Shown: positions 57,065 to 64,000, counted from the stretch's first letter. The stretch is 64,000 nt of DNA from Streptomyces sp. NBC_01775 (GCF_035917675.1 NZ_CP109104.1:6324001-6388000), one strand, 5' to 3'. Notes: generated by a model from the sequence alone, not told the origin. A program made the numbers and translations.

Positions 57065-58447
57065 GTGGCCGCCGACAAGATCGACACAATCGTCAGCCTC
57101 AGCAAGCGCCGTGGCTTCGTCTACCCGTGCAGTGAGATCTACGGCGGTCAGCGGGCCGCCTGGGACTACGGGCCGCTTGGTGTGGAGCTGAAGGAGAACA
57201 TCAAGCGCCAGTGGTGGCGCTCCATGGTCACCTCGCGCGACGACGTGGTCGGACTGGATTCGTCGGTGATTCTGGCCCCCGAGGTCTGGGAGGCGTCGGG
57301 GCATGTCTCCACCTTCACCGATCCGCTCACCGAGTGCACCTCCTGCCACAAGCGCTTCCGCGCGGACCACCTGATCGAGGCGTACGAGGCCAAGCACGGC
57401 CGCGAGCCCGAGAACGGCCTCGCGGACCTCAACTGTCCGCACTGCGGCAACAAGGGCGGCTTCACCGAGCCCAAGCAGTTCTCCGGCCTGCTCTCCACCC
57501 ACCTCGGCCCGACCGCCGACTCGGGTTCGGTCACCTATCTGCGCCCCGAGACGGCCCAGGGCATCTTCACCAACTTCGCGAACGTCCAGCAGACCTCGCG
57601 CAAGAAGCCGCCGTTCGGCATCGCGCAGACGGGCAAGTCGTTCCGGAACGAGATCACGCCGGGCAACTTCATCTTCCGTACCCGTGAGTTCGAGCAGATG
57701 GAGATGGAGTTCTTCGTCAAGCCGGGCGAGGACGAGGAGTGGCAGCAGTACTGGATGGACCAGCGCTGGGCCTGGTACCGCGACCTGGGTATCCGCGAGG
57801 AGAACATCCGCTGGTACGAGCACCCGAAGGAGAAGCTCTCCCACTACTCCAAGCGCACCGCCGACATCGAGTACCGCTTCCAGTTCGGCGGCAGCGAGTT
57901 CGGTGAGCTGGAGGGCATCGCCAACCGGACGGACTACGACCTGACCGCGCACTCGAAGGCGTCGGGCCAGGACCTGGCGTACTTCGACCAGGAGGCCGGC
58001 GAGCGCTGGACCCCGTATGTGATCGAGCCCGCGGCCGGTGTGAACAGGGCGATGCTCGCGTTCATGATCGACGCCTATGTCGAGGACGAGGCGCCCAACG
58101 CCAAGGGCAAGATGGAGAAGCGTACGGTCATGCGCCTGGACCCGCGCCTGTCGCCGGTCAAGGTCGCCGTCCTGCCGCTGTCGCGCAACGAGAACCTGTC
58201 GCCCAAGGCGCGCGGGCTCGCCGAGACGCTGCGCAAGCACTGGAACATCGAGTTCGACGACGCGGGTGCCATCGGCCGCCGCTACCGCCGTCAGGACGAG
58301 ATCGGCACGCCGTTCTGCGTCACCGTCGACTTCGACACCCTCGACGACAACGCGGTCACGGTGCGCGAGCGCGACACGATGAAGCAGGAGCGCGTCTCGC
58401 TCGACCAGATCGAGGGCTACCTCGGGAGCCGTCTCCTCGGCTGCTGA
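57065..58447 (+). CDS. glyS: Glycyl-tRNA synthetase
   Basis: Single-chain (eukaryote-like, alpha2) class II glycyl-tRNA synthetase that charges tRNA-Gly. GTG start, 460 aa. Motifs: [20 protein letters not shown] (start of motif 1 region), zinc-like [11 protein letters not shown] and [28 protein letters not shown], motif 2 [28 protein letters not shown], motif 3 region [16 protein letters not shown], and a C-terminal anticodon-binding domain with [21 protein letters not shown] perfect terminator follows (58508-58539). Confidence 0.97.
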   Translation: MAADKIDTIVSLSKRRGFVYPCSEIYGGQRAAWDYGPLGVELKENIKRQWWRSMVTSRDDVVGLDSSVILAPEVWEASGHVSTFTDPLTECTSCHKRFRADHLIEAYEAKHGREPENGLADLNCPHCGNKGGFTEPKQFSGLLSTHLGPTADSGSVTYLRPETAQGIFTNFANVQQTSRKKPPFGIAQTGKSFRNEITPGNFIFRTREFEQMEMEFFVKPGEDEEWQQYWMDQRWAWYRDLGIREENIRWYEHPKEKLSHYSKRTADIEYRFQFGGSEFGELEGIANRTDYDLTAHSKASGQDLAYFDQEAGERWTPYVIEPAAGVNRAMLAFMIDAYVEDEAPNAKGKMEKRTVMRLDPRLSPVKVAVLPLSRNENLSPKARGLAETLRKHWNIEFDDAGAIGRRYRRQDEIGTPFCVTVDFDTLDDNAVTVRERDTMKQERVSLDQIEGYLGSRLLGC

Positions 58448-58507
58448 GATCCCTGCTGCCGGGCGCTCTGCCCGGCCGCGGAGTCCCGGCTCCGCCACGT
58501 AAGTGCC

Positions 58508-58539
58508 AAGGCCCGGCTCCCCTCGGGGGGCCGGGCCTT
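58508..58539. terminator. glyS/methyltransferase convergent terminator
   Basis: AAGGCCCGG (58508-58516) and CCGGGCCTT (58531-58539) form a perfect 9-bp inverted repeat around a G/C loop that can extend it. It lies between the convergent ends of glyS (58447) and the methyltransferase (58558), so it probably serves both directions. Confidence 0.85.
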
Positions 58540-58557
58540 CGTGCTGTCCGGCGGGGC

Positions 58558-59295
58558 TCAGTCCGCCGTGCGGCGCAGCAGCAGACAGACGAAGCCGAAG
58601 CTGTCGCGGTACTCGGTCAGCCACCCGTCGCGGTGTTCGGCGGCTGCCTCCAGCGCGAGCGCGCTGTCCGGGTTCTCGGGGTGGTCCAGCGCCCAGCGGG
58701 AGAGGGAGCCGGTCCAGCACCACTCGTAGTCGTCCAGCTCGTGACGGGTGCTCAGATGCGCGTACGTGGGGGTCCAGCCCTCGGCTGTCACCTTGGCGAC
58801 GGTGCGGGGCAGGTCCTCGTACTCGCCGAGCAACTCCCGTGCGACGGCGCTGGGTTCGCTCTGCCAGTAGGCGTCGCCGACCAGCACCGTCCCGCCCGGG
58901 GCCAGGTGGCGCCGCGCGGCCTGGAGCGTGGACAGCAGTCCGCCGAAGGCGTGGGTGGCGCCCACGCTGAGGACGAGGTCGAAGGGGCGCTCGGGGCTGA
59001 AGTCGTCGGCCTCGGTGCGGTGCAGCGTCAGCCGTTCGGCCACCCCTGCCTCCTGGGCCAGTTGCCGGGCGCGCTCCAGCGCGGGGGAGGAGACGTCCAC
59101 GCCCTCCGCCGTGGCACCGGGATGCGCCTCAAGTGCCCGCAGCAGCCAGGTCCCTTCGCCGCAGCCCAGGTCCAGCACCCGCTCGTCACCGCGCCGCACC
59201 GCCCGCGTCAGCAGCTGGTGGACGGAGGCGTCGTCGAGCGGGGCGGCGATGGGGTGGTCGGCGTGGGCGAGGAGGGAGAGCCGTTGTCTGTCCAT
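58558..59295 (-). CDS. Class I SAM-dependent methyltransferase
   Basis: 245-aa Rossmann-fold methyltransferase. SAM motif I VLDLGCGEGTWLLRALEAHP, motif II-like VDVSSPALERA, motif IV DLVLSVGATHAFGGLL, post-motif LAPGGTVLVGDAYWQSEPSA. The N-terminus (MDRQRLSLLAHADHPIAAPL) and a C-terminal region rich in Trp/Tyr/Arg (TRHELDDYEWCWTGSLSRWA) fit SmtA-like small-molecule methyltransferases; substrate unknown. Convergent with glyS. Upstream (59296-59350) is the right end of an IS605-type element. Confidence 0.88.
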   Translation of the reverse strand: MDRQRLSLLAHADHPIAAPLDDASVHQLLTRAVRRGDERVLDLGCGEGTWLLRALEAHPGATAEGVDVSSPALERARQLAQEAGVAERLTLHRTEADDFSPERPFDLVLSVGATHAFGGLLSTLQAARRHLAPGGTVLVGDAYWQSEPSAVARELLGEYEDLPRTVAKVTAEGWTPTYAHLSTRHELDDYEWCWTGSLSRWALDHPENPDSALALEAAAEHRDGWLTEYRDSFGFVCLLLRRTAD

Positions 59296-59333
59296 GCGCG
59301 GCAGCCTCGCACGGTGCGGGGCGCGCGGGATGA

Positions 59334-60629
59334 TCAGCCCGCATTCTTGACCTGCTCCTCGGGTTGAGGTCCGAGGATTCTGGCCTTCTCGATCGTTGTT
59401 GTGCCGCTAGGCGGCACGGGTTCGGTCGGGAATCCGTGGCTTCCTGTTTCTTCGCGCTGTGCCGGGATTGCTCCTGGTCTTACCGGTGCTCGGCAGGCTG
59501 ATACCGCCAGTCCGGCGGCCGTCTTCACATTGATCGCGGCGTTGATGTCCCGGTCGTGGACCGCGCCGCAGGCGGCACACGTCCACTCCCGGACATCGAG
59601 GGGTTTGGGTCCGTCCTTGACGCCGCAGGTGGAGCAGGTCTGGGAGGTCGGCTCGAACCTGCCGATCCTGACGAGGGTGCGGCCGTACCGCTGTGCCTTG
59701 TACTGGAGCATGTTGAGGAACGAGGACCATCCGGCGTCGTGCACGGACTTGGCCAGCTTGGTGCGTGCCAGTCCCACCACGGACAGGTCTTCCACGGCGA
59801 TCCCTTGGTTCTCGGAGATCAGCTTGGTGGAGAGCTGGTGGTGGAACTCGTGGCGGGCGTCGGTGACCTTGGCGTGGGCGCGGGCAGCCTTGCGGCGGGC
59901 CTTCTCCCGGTTGTTGGATCCCTTCTGCTTGCGGGACAGCTCGCGCTGGGCCTTCTTCAGCTTCTTCTCCGCGCGCCGCAGGAAGCGCGGAGAGTCGATT
60001 TTCGTGCCGTCGGACAGGATGGCGAAGTGGGTCAGGCCGAGATCGATGCCGGTGGCGCGGTCGGTTTCGGGCATCCGGGTCGCGTCGGTGGTGGGGTCGG
60101 TGTCGATGACGAAGGAGGCGAAGAATCTGCCGGCCGCGTCCTTGATGACGGTGACCGAGGTGGGGGTTGCGGGCAGCGTACGGGACCACTTCACCTTCAC
60201 CGGACCGATCTTCGGCAGGTTTAGCATGCCGCTGTGGGTGAGGTGCCAGCGGGCGTTGGCGGTGAACCGGATCGAGTGTCGCTTGTCCTTGCGGGACTTG
60301 AAGCGGGGCGGGCCGGTTCTGGGGCCCTTGCGGGTGCCCTTGAGGGAGGCGAAGAAGTTGCGGTACGCCCTCTCGGCGTCCCGCAGGGACTGCTGGAGCA
60401 CCACCGCGGAGACCTCGCCCAGCCAAGACCGCTCCGCTGTCCGCTTGGCCTCGGTGATCAATCGTGTGGACAGTTCCCCGGCCTTGGGGAACGGCTGTTG
60501 GGCCTTGCGGGCGTCCTCGCGGGCACGCACCGCGTCGTTGAACACGACGCGGGCGCACCCGAACGCTCGTGCCAACGCTCTCTGTTGGCCGGTGTCCGGG
60601 TACAGCCTGAAGGAGTACCGGAGCTGCAT
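59334..60629 (-). CDS. tnpB: TnpB RNA-guided nuclease (IS605 accessory protein, RuvC-like)
   Basis: 431-aa TnpB of the OrfB family, an RNA-guided endonuclease ancestral to Cas12. Starts at ATG 60629 with QLRYSFRLYPDTGQQRAL, as the family does. The three RuvC acidic residues are present: D196 in GIDLGLTHF, E280 in AVEDLSVVG and D361 in DRDINAAIN. The zinc ribbon has C332/C335 (CSTC) and C351/C354 (CAAC). So catalysis should be intact. The stop at 59334 probably lies just outside the right end, so the last three or four residues (NAG) may come from flanking DNA. The same frame is open upstream through antisense tnpA into a histidine-kinase gene. Confidence 0.93.
   Translation of the reverse strand: MQLRYSFRLYPDTGQQRALARAFGCARVVFNDAVRAREDARKAQQPFPKAGELSTRLITEAKRTAERSWLGEVSAVVLQQSLRDAERAYRNFFASLKGTRKGPRTGPPRFKSRKDKRHSIRFTANARWHLTHSGMLNLPKIGPVKVKWSRTLPATPTSVTVIKDAAGRFFASFVIDTDPTTDATRMPETDRATGIDLGLTHFAILSDGTKIDSPRFLRRAEKKLKKAQRELSRKQKGSNNREKARRKAARAHAKVTDARHEFHHQLSTKLISENQGIAVEDLSVVGLARTKLAKSVHDAGWSSFLNMLQYKAQRYGRTLVRIGRFEPTSQTCSTCGVKDGPKPLDVREWTCAACGAVHDRDINAAINVKTAAGLAVSACRAPVRPGAIPAQREETGSHGFPTEPVPPSGTTTIEKARILGPQPEEQVKNAG
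59347..59590 (-). ncRNA. Candidate TnpB omega RNA (right-end RNA)
   Basis: In IS605-family elements an omega RNA is made from the tnpB 3' end and right end, and its 3' tail is the guide. Here the region shows GTGCCGC-CTA-GCGGCAC (59399-59416, perfect 7-bp stem) and CCTCGG-8 nt-CCGAGG (59357-59376, perfect 6-bp stem), then GAGCAGGTCAA. If the element ends at TCAA, the 20-nt guide from the flank would begin GAATGCGGGC (minus strand, below 59347). The 5' limit is a guess based on the 200-250 nt length of described omega RNAs. Confidence 0.45.
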
Positions 60630-60654
60630 GACGGCCACGGTACATATTTGGGTT

Positions 60655-60911
60655 ATGGGTGAGGTGCAGGAGCTCAGAACTGGTCGGTGCTGTGCTTTTG
60701 TGATGCATGTGCACTTGGTCTTCGTGACCAGGTTCCGGCACAGGGAGTTCACCGATGCCCACTTGAGGCGCATGGAGGAGATCACGCGATCCGTGTGCAC
60801 GGACTTCGAGTGCGAGCTGGTGGAGTTCAACGGCGAGGTCAACCACGTCCACCTGCTGGTGAACTTCCCGCCCAAGATCGCGTGACCAAGCTGGTCAAAT
60901 CCCTCAAGGGC
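60655..60911 (+). pseudogene. TnpA (Y1/HUH transposase) truncated and frameshifted
   Basis: Starts at ATG 60655, 25 bases from the divergent tnpB start. Reads CCAFVMHVHLVFVTRFRHRE then VEFNGEVNHVHLLVNFPP, with the HUH motif HVH. The frame ends at TGA 60883 after KIA. In the next frame TKLVKSLKG continues as expected (one G lost at about 60881, GCGGTGACC expected). The sequence switches to another gene at 60911-60915. The catalytic tyrosine helix and the rest are missing, so no active TnpA can be made. Confidence 0.9.
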
Positions 60912-60914
60912 GCT

Positions 60915-61838
60915 GAACGCCGACAGGCCCACCGGCTCCGGCAGCCCCTCGGTGCGCCGGGTGACCAGCGAGACGGTCACCCCCGCCGCCGCCGCCCGCG
61001 ACACCAGCTGGGGGAGCGCCGACAGATCGCGGTAGGGCGTCAGTTCGGGCTCGGGAGCGCCGTTGTGCGAGCGCAGCACGCCCAGCATCTGGCGCATCTC
61101 GGTGAGCGCCGTCCGGCTGGAGGACTCGATGACGCGCAGCGCCTCGCCCGCCTCGTCGGGGCGCACCGCCAGTACGTGGTTGGCGACGCCGGCCTTCACC
61201 GTGATGACGCCGATGTGGTGGGCGACCACGTCGTGCAGCTCGCGCGCGATCCGCAGCCGCTCCTCGGCGACCGCGCTGTGCGCGAGCTGGCGCGCCGAGC
61301 GGGCGGCGTACGCCCTGCGCTCGCGCACCAGCCGCCCCGCCGTCCACGCGGTCCCGGCCAGCACCGTGCCCAGCGCGTACGGCGCGAGCACCGACAGGTC
61401 CCGGTTGGGGGTGCCGAAGACGAACGTGACGCACAGCAGCAGCACGCTGCACACGGCGATGGCCCGGGTGGGCACCCACCGCGACCCCGGCACGCTGACG
61501 GCGACGGTGTAGAGCGCCAGTGACAGCGCGAGAAACGGCTCGGTGACGACGCCGAGAAGCGCGGCGGTCACGGTGGCCACCGCGACCACCGCCAGGACGG
61601 GCACCGGAGCGCGGCGCCGCAGCGTCAACGGCACGGTCATCGCCAGCACGACACAGACCCGCACCGCCCCCGGCACGTCTTCGCCGACGACCGGCGCGAT
61701 GTCGCCGTCGTAGGGCCCCGCCACATACAGGAGCAGAAGTTGGGCGGCGGCCAGACAGTCCAACGCCACCAGCTCACCAGGACGCAGGGGCCGAACAGCC
61801 AACGCACGCCACCTACGGGAGTCAGCCACGCGCCTCAC
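60915..61838 (-). pseudogene. NarL-type sensor histidine kinase lacking its ATPase domain
   Basis: Keeps the N-terminal half of a HisKA_3 sensor kinase. From GTG 61838 or 61829: RRVADSRRWRALAVRPLRPG, then five or six membrane helices (about 15-160), the DHp motif EERLRIARELHDVVAHHIGV with phosphoacceptor His in ELHDVVAHH, and EMRQMLGVLRSHNGAPEP. After PEPVGLSAF (60915) the next expected element, RIVQEALTN of the ATPase N box, is replaced by antisense tnpA sequence. No ATPase and no partner regulator follow. The frame stays open into tnpB, so an aberrant fusion could form. In-frame reading further upstream to 62060 is non-homologous. Confidence 0.9.
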
Positions 61839-61945
61839 GGTAGCGGGGGGTTCCGGGGTCGCGCCTCGGACCGGGGGATGACCGACCGGGGAATGACCGA
61901 CGGGAGGCCGACCGGCCGGAGGCCGAGGGCCCGTTGCTCCGGGGG

Positions 61946-62296
61946 TCAGCCCTCCAGGCGGTGGGCGGCTGCCTGGAGGACGGCGTCGAGGAGGCCGGGG
62001 AAGAGGGCGTCGAGGTCGGCCCGGCGCAGGCAGCTGATCTTGGCCGTGCCGCGGTAGCACTGGTTGATCACTCCGGCCTCGCGCAGGACCCGGAAGTGGT
62101 GGGTGGCCGTCGAGGGGGAGACGGGCAGCTCGACCTCGGAGCAGGCCGCGCCCTTGCCCTCGCCCTCCCCGCAGGCGTCCAGGGAGTGCGCGATGCGCAG
62201 CCGCACCGGGTCGGCCAGGGCGTGCAGCACCGTCTCCAGGCGGATCTCGGCCTGGGTGGGGTGCGGGAGCTCACGTACGGAGGTCGTCGTCGGCAC
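61946..62296 (-). CDS. ArsR-family transcriptional regulator
   Basis: 116-aa winged-helix repressor of the ArsR/SmtB type. HTH: RLETVLHALADPVRLRIAHS, recognition region SPSTATHHFRVLREAGVINQ and wing CYRGTAKISCLRR. C48-like and C in ACSEVELPVS could sense metal or redox, but a classical ELCVC metal motif is not evident. Start GTG 62296. Divergent from an OYE flavoenzyme (62400), with a 10-bp inverted repeat in the spacer, so it most likely represses that gene; YodB/QorR-like electrophile sensing is a good model (inference). Confidence 0.9.
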   Translation of the reverse strand: MPTTTSVRELPHPTQAEIRLETVLHALADPVRLRIAHSLDACGEGEGKGAACSEVELPVSPSTATHHFRVLREAGVINQCYRGTAKISCLRRADLDALFPGLLDAVLQAAAHRLEG

Positions 62297-62313
62297 GTGT
62301 CCATCGTACGGCA

Positions 62314-62373
62314 GCTATTACGGCATCCATCAAAATTTGACAGGTGTCGTACTACGGCGGCTACCGTAATAGC
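62314..62373. promoter_or_regulatory. ArsR/OYE divergent promoter with 10-bp inverted repeat
   Basis: GCTATTACGG (62314-62323) and CCGTAATAGC (62364-62373) are exact complements, 40 bases apart. One half overlaps the expected start regions of each gene. TTGACA (62337-62342) in between is a good -35 for the OYE gene. Two distant half-sites suggest a looped or paired ArsR-dimer operator that silences both promoters. Confidence 0.75.
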
Positions 62374-62399
62374 GCATACCCGATGGATTGGAGAGCGCC

Positions 62400-63503
62400 G
62401 TGAGCGCACTGTTCGAGCCCTTCACGCTGCGGTCGGTGACCGTGCCCAACCGCGTCTGGATGGCGCCGATGTGCCAGTACTCCGCCGCTCCCGAGGGCCC
62501 GGACCAGGGGGCTCCCACCGACTGGCACCTGGCCCACCTCGGCTCGCGCGCCTCCGGCGGCGTCGGCCTGGCGCTCTTCGAGGCGACCGCCGTGCGGCCG
62601 GACGGCCGGATCAGCCCCTACGACCTGGGGCTGTGGAACGACCGCCAGCAGGAGGAGTTCGCCCGGATCGCCCGCTTCCTCGCCGGCCAGGGCACCGTCC
62701 CCGGCATCCAGCTGGCGCACGCGGGCCGCAAGGCCTCGACCGAGCGCACCTGGGTGGACCGGGGCGCCCCCATCGCGCCCGGCCAGGGCCACGGCTGGCA
62801 GCCGGTCGGGCCCAGCCCGGTCGCCTTCGGCGAGGCGCACGCGACCCCCGATGAGCTGAGTGTCGATCAGATCCAGGAGCTGGTGCGGCAGTTCGCGGAC
62901 TCCGCGCGCCGCGCGCACGAAGCGGGCTTCCAGGTGGTCGAGGTGCACGGCGCCCACGGCTACCTGATCAACGAGTTCCTCTCGCCCTTCTCCAACCGCC
63001 GCATCGACGAGTACGGCGGCTCCTTCGAGGGCCGTATCCGCTTCGCGCTGGAGGTCGTCGAGGCGGTACGGAACGTGTGGCCCGAGCGGCTGCCGCTCTT
63101 CTTCCGTACCTCGGCGACCGACTGGCTCACCGAGAACCCCGAGGACGGCCGCGAGGGCTGGACCGGCGAGGACACGGTGCGCCTCGCCAAGGAGCTGCAC
63201 ACGCGCGGCGTCGACCTGCTCGACACCTCCACCGGCGGCAACGCCCCCGACGCGCGCATCCCCGTCGAGCCCGGCTTCCAGGTGCCGTTCGCCGAGCGCG
63301 TCAAGAAGGAGACCGGCATGCCGGTCGGCGCCGTCGGCCTGATCACCGAGCCCGAGCAGGCCGAGGCGATCGTCGGCTCGGGCCAGGCCGACGCGGTCCT
63401 CCTCGGCCGCGAGCTCCTGCGCAAGCCGTACTGGCCGAACGAGGCCGCCGCCGCGCTGGGCGCCGCCCCGCGCCATCCCCAGCAGTACCACCGGGCGGTC
63501 TGA
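62400..63503 (+). CDS. Old Yellow Enzyme family NADH:flavin oxidoreductase (YqjM-like)
   Basis: 367-aa FMN ene-reductase reducing electrophilic alkenes such as quinone-like compounds. GTG 62400 follows GGAG and begins SALFEPFTLRSVTVPNRVWM as the family does. Motifs: NRVWMAPMCQYSA (with Cys of the YqjM class), TDWHLAHLGSRASGGVGLAL, GIQLAHAGRKAST (H-x-x-R-K), VEVHGAHGYLINEFLSPFSN (catalytic H-A-H-G-Y), and the FMN phosphate binding near GAVGLITEPEQAEAIV with ADAVLLGRELLRKPYWP. Divergent from an ArsR gene. Confidence 0.94.
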   Translation: MSALFEPFTLRSVTVPNRVWMAPMCQYSAAPEGPDQGAPTDWHLAHLGSRASGGVGLALFEATAVRPDGRISPYDLGLWNDRQQEEFARIARFLAGQGTVPGIQLAHAGRKASTERTWVDRGAPIAPGQGHGWQPVGPSPVAFGEAHATPDELSVDQIQELVRQFADSARRAHEAGFQVVEVHGAHGYLINEFLSPFSNRRIDEYGGSFEGRIRFALEVVEAVRNVWPERLPLFFRTSATDWLTENPEDGREGWTGEDTVRLAKELHTRGVDLLDTSTGGNAPDARIPVEPGFQVPFAERVKKETGMPVGAVGLITEPEQAEAIVGSGQADAVLLGRELLRKPYWPNEAAAALGAAPRHPQQYHRAV

Positions 63504-63671
63504 GCCACGGGCGGGGGCGGGGGCGGTCCAGGACCGGCCGCCCCCCGCACCGGTCCGCCTCACACCGGACCGCACCGGACCGCCCCGCACCGATCCGGCG
63601 GCGGTCCGGACCTTTTTCGCAGTCCGCGCATGCCGTGGCGCGGCAGGGGAGACGCACGTCACATACGCTCC

Positions 63672-63698
63672 TGTCACATCTCGCCGAGCTGTTCCGTC
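63672..63698 (+). promoter_or_regulatory. ECF41-type promoter (TGTCACA-N16-CGTC)
   Basis: TGTCACA (63672-63678) and CGTC (63695-63698) are separated by exactly 16 bases, the pattern of promoters used by ECF41 sigma factors, which often control carboxymuconolactone-decarboxylase-like or oxidoreductase genes lying next to the sigma gene. It lies 40 bases before the start of such a gene remnant. An inverted repeat CACATCTC/GAGATGTG (63675-63682 and 63700-63707) overlaps it. The sigma gene itself is not in the window. Confidence 0.7.
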
Positions 63699-63737
63699 AG
63701 AGATGTGTCACCAGCAGCGACGGCGAAGGGGCCCACC

Positions 63738-63908
63738 ATGGACGCTCGCTTGAACCTCTTCGGCAACGAGGTCACGGCCAAGGTCCTGAAGCACCTCACC
63801 TCGGCGAACAAGGCGCTCTTGGACTCGGGGCCGCCGGCCGCCTTCAACCGTGTGAACGTCATCGTCCAGCAGACCGCGGGCGACTACCGGCCCGGCCAGT
63901 TCGCATAG
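63738..63908 (+). pseudogene. Carboxymuconolactone decarboxylase-like gene, N-terminal scrap
   Basis: 56 codons from ATG 63738. MDARLNLFGNEVTAKVLKHL then TSANKALLDSGPPAA is the typical start of AhpD/CMD-like proteins (about 145 aa) that are ECF41 targets. After this, the text FNRVNVIVQQTAGDYRPGQF is unrelated and a stop follows at 63906. The catalytic C-x2-C-x3-H region is missing. The promoter upstream is intact, so the scrap may still be transcribed. Confidence 0.75.
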
Positions 63909-63936
63909 CCGGGAGTCCGCCGGGGTCGGGCCGGGT

Positions 63937-64000
63937 CAGACCGTTGCCACCAGCAGCTCCTCCCCGCTCGATGTGCGAAGGCCATCGGTCCGGCCTGCGA
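63937..64000 (-). CDS. Possible C-terminal end of a gene running off the window
   Basis: On the minus strand an open frame enters from the right edge and ends at TGA (63937-63939) with GLRTSSGEELLVATV. It has good Streptomyces codon use. Too short to identify; could be chance. Confidence 0.3.

Larger units (their letters stand above)
59347..60914. mobile_element. Decayed IS200/IS605-type element (tnpB intact, tnpA broken)
   Basis: Divergent tnpA (+) and tnpB (-) genes, the IS605 layout. The right end, on the tnpB 3' side, retains two hairpins (59357-59376 and 59399-59416) and probably ends at the TCAA near 59347-59350. The left end, beyond the tnpA 3' part, is missing: at 60911-60915 tnpA-like sequence switches directly into the 3' side of a histidine-kinase gene. 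The element cannot be moved by its own TnpA, though TnpB could still work. End at 59347 is inferred. Confidence 0.8.

Noticed and set aside
59334..62060. 908-aa kinase-TnpB fusion as an established gene
   Set aside because: The middle is antisense tnpA, and both flanking parts have their own starts. Reported as a finding rather than annotated as a gene.

Overview
This 64 kb window is high-GC DNA from an actinobacterium, almost certainly a Streptomyces or close relative. The evidence is the G/C-rich third codon positions, frequent GTG starts, the CIRCE-hrcA-dnaJ unit, the conserved block comEC-holA-rpsT-lepA...hrcA-dnaJ...era...ybeY-phoH...leuA...recO-uppS...zur...glyS, and two intergenic repeat families of the kind common in Streptomyces. 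I cannot name the species. No rRNA, tRNA, CRISPR array or biosynthetic cluster was seen.

Layout. 1-6.6 kb: the 3' part of comEC, an IS110-family element with an intact DEDD transposase and a strongly structured non-coding end, a small conserved gene, holA, a 15-bp minisatellite, and rpsT. 6.7-16 kb: lepA, an acyl-CoA ligase, and a signalling island made of a hybrid histidine kinase translationally coupled to a response regulator, facing a HATPase-GAF-PP2C phosphatase. 16-28 kb: housekeeping genes hemW, DUF3097, an MBL hydrolase, hrcA-dnaJ behind CIRCE, nitronate monooxygenase-rsmE, a lipoprotein, HIT, RNase Z, threonine dehydratase, era and a degenerate cytidine-deaminase-like gene. 28-41.7 kb: an XRE regulator divergent from an MFS exporter, a lipoprotein, a YjbR protein, a frameshifted SDR gene, the CBS transporter-ybeY-phoH operon, a PfkB kinase divergent from a GH4 glycosidase, an acid phosphatase, and an M4 protease with its emfourin-type inhibitor. 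41.8-46.4 kb: leuA behind a 15-codon leucine-rich leader peptide and attenuator-like RNA, a TerB-like protein, and a GH1 beta-glucosidase.

46.4-53.3 kb: a remodelled junction (Ser/Thr kinase cut inside its catalytic domain, a possible SH3 scrap, the tail of a LuxR regulator, and a 41-bp duplication of the recO start around a palindromic repeat), then recO, uppS, small membrane genes, a TetR regulator with an operator, and a DrrAB-type ABC exporter divergent from its own TetR regulator. 53.4-59.3 kb: the znuACB-zur zinc operon with two Zur-box-like sites, a tandem repeat, glyS and a methyltransferase. 59.3-64 kb: a broken IS605-type element (intact TnpB nuclease, truncated TnpA) joined to a histidine kinase that has lost its ATPase domain, a divergent ArsR/OYE pair with a 10-bp inverted-repeat operator, and an N-terminal scrap of a carboxymuconolactone-decarboxylase-like gene still behind an apparent ECF41-type promoter.

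The most unusual content is the two elements from families now known to be RNA-guided: IS110 with candidate bridge RNA, and TnpB with a candidate omega RNA on an element that can no longer transpose. Next come the scrap-yard upstream of recO and the leuA leader. Functions are assigned by motif reading only; no database search was run.
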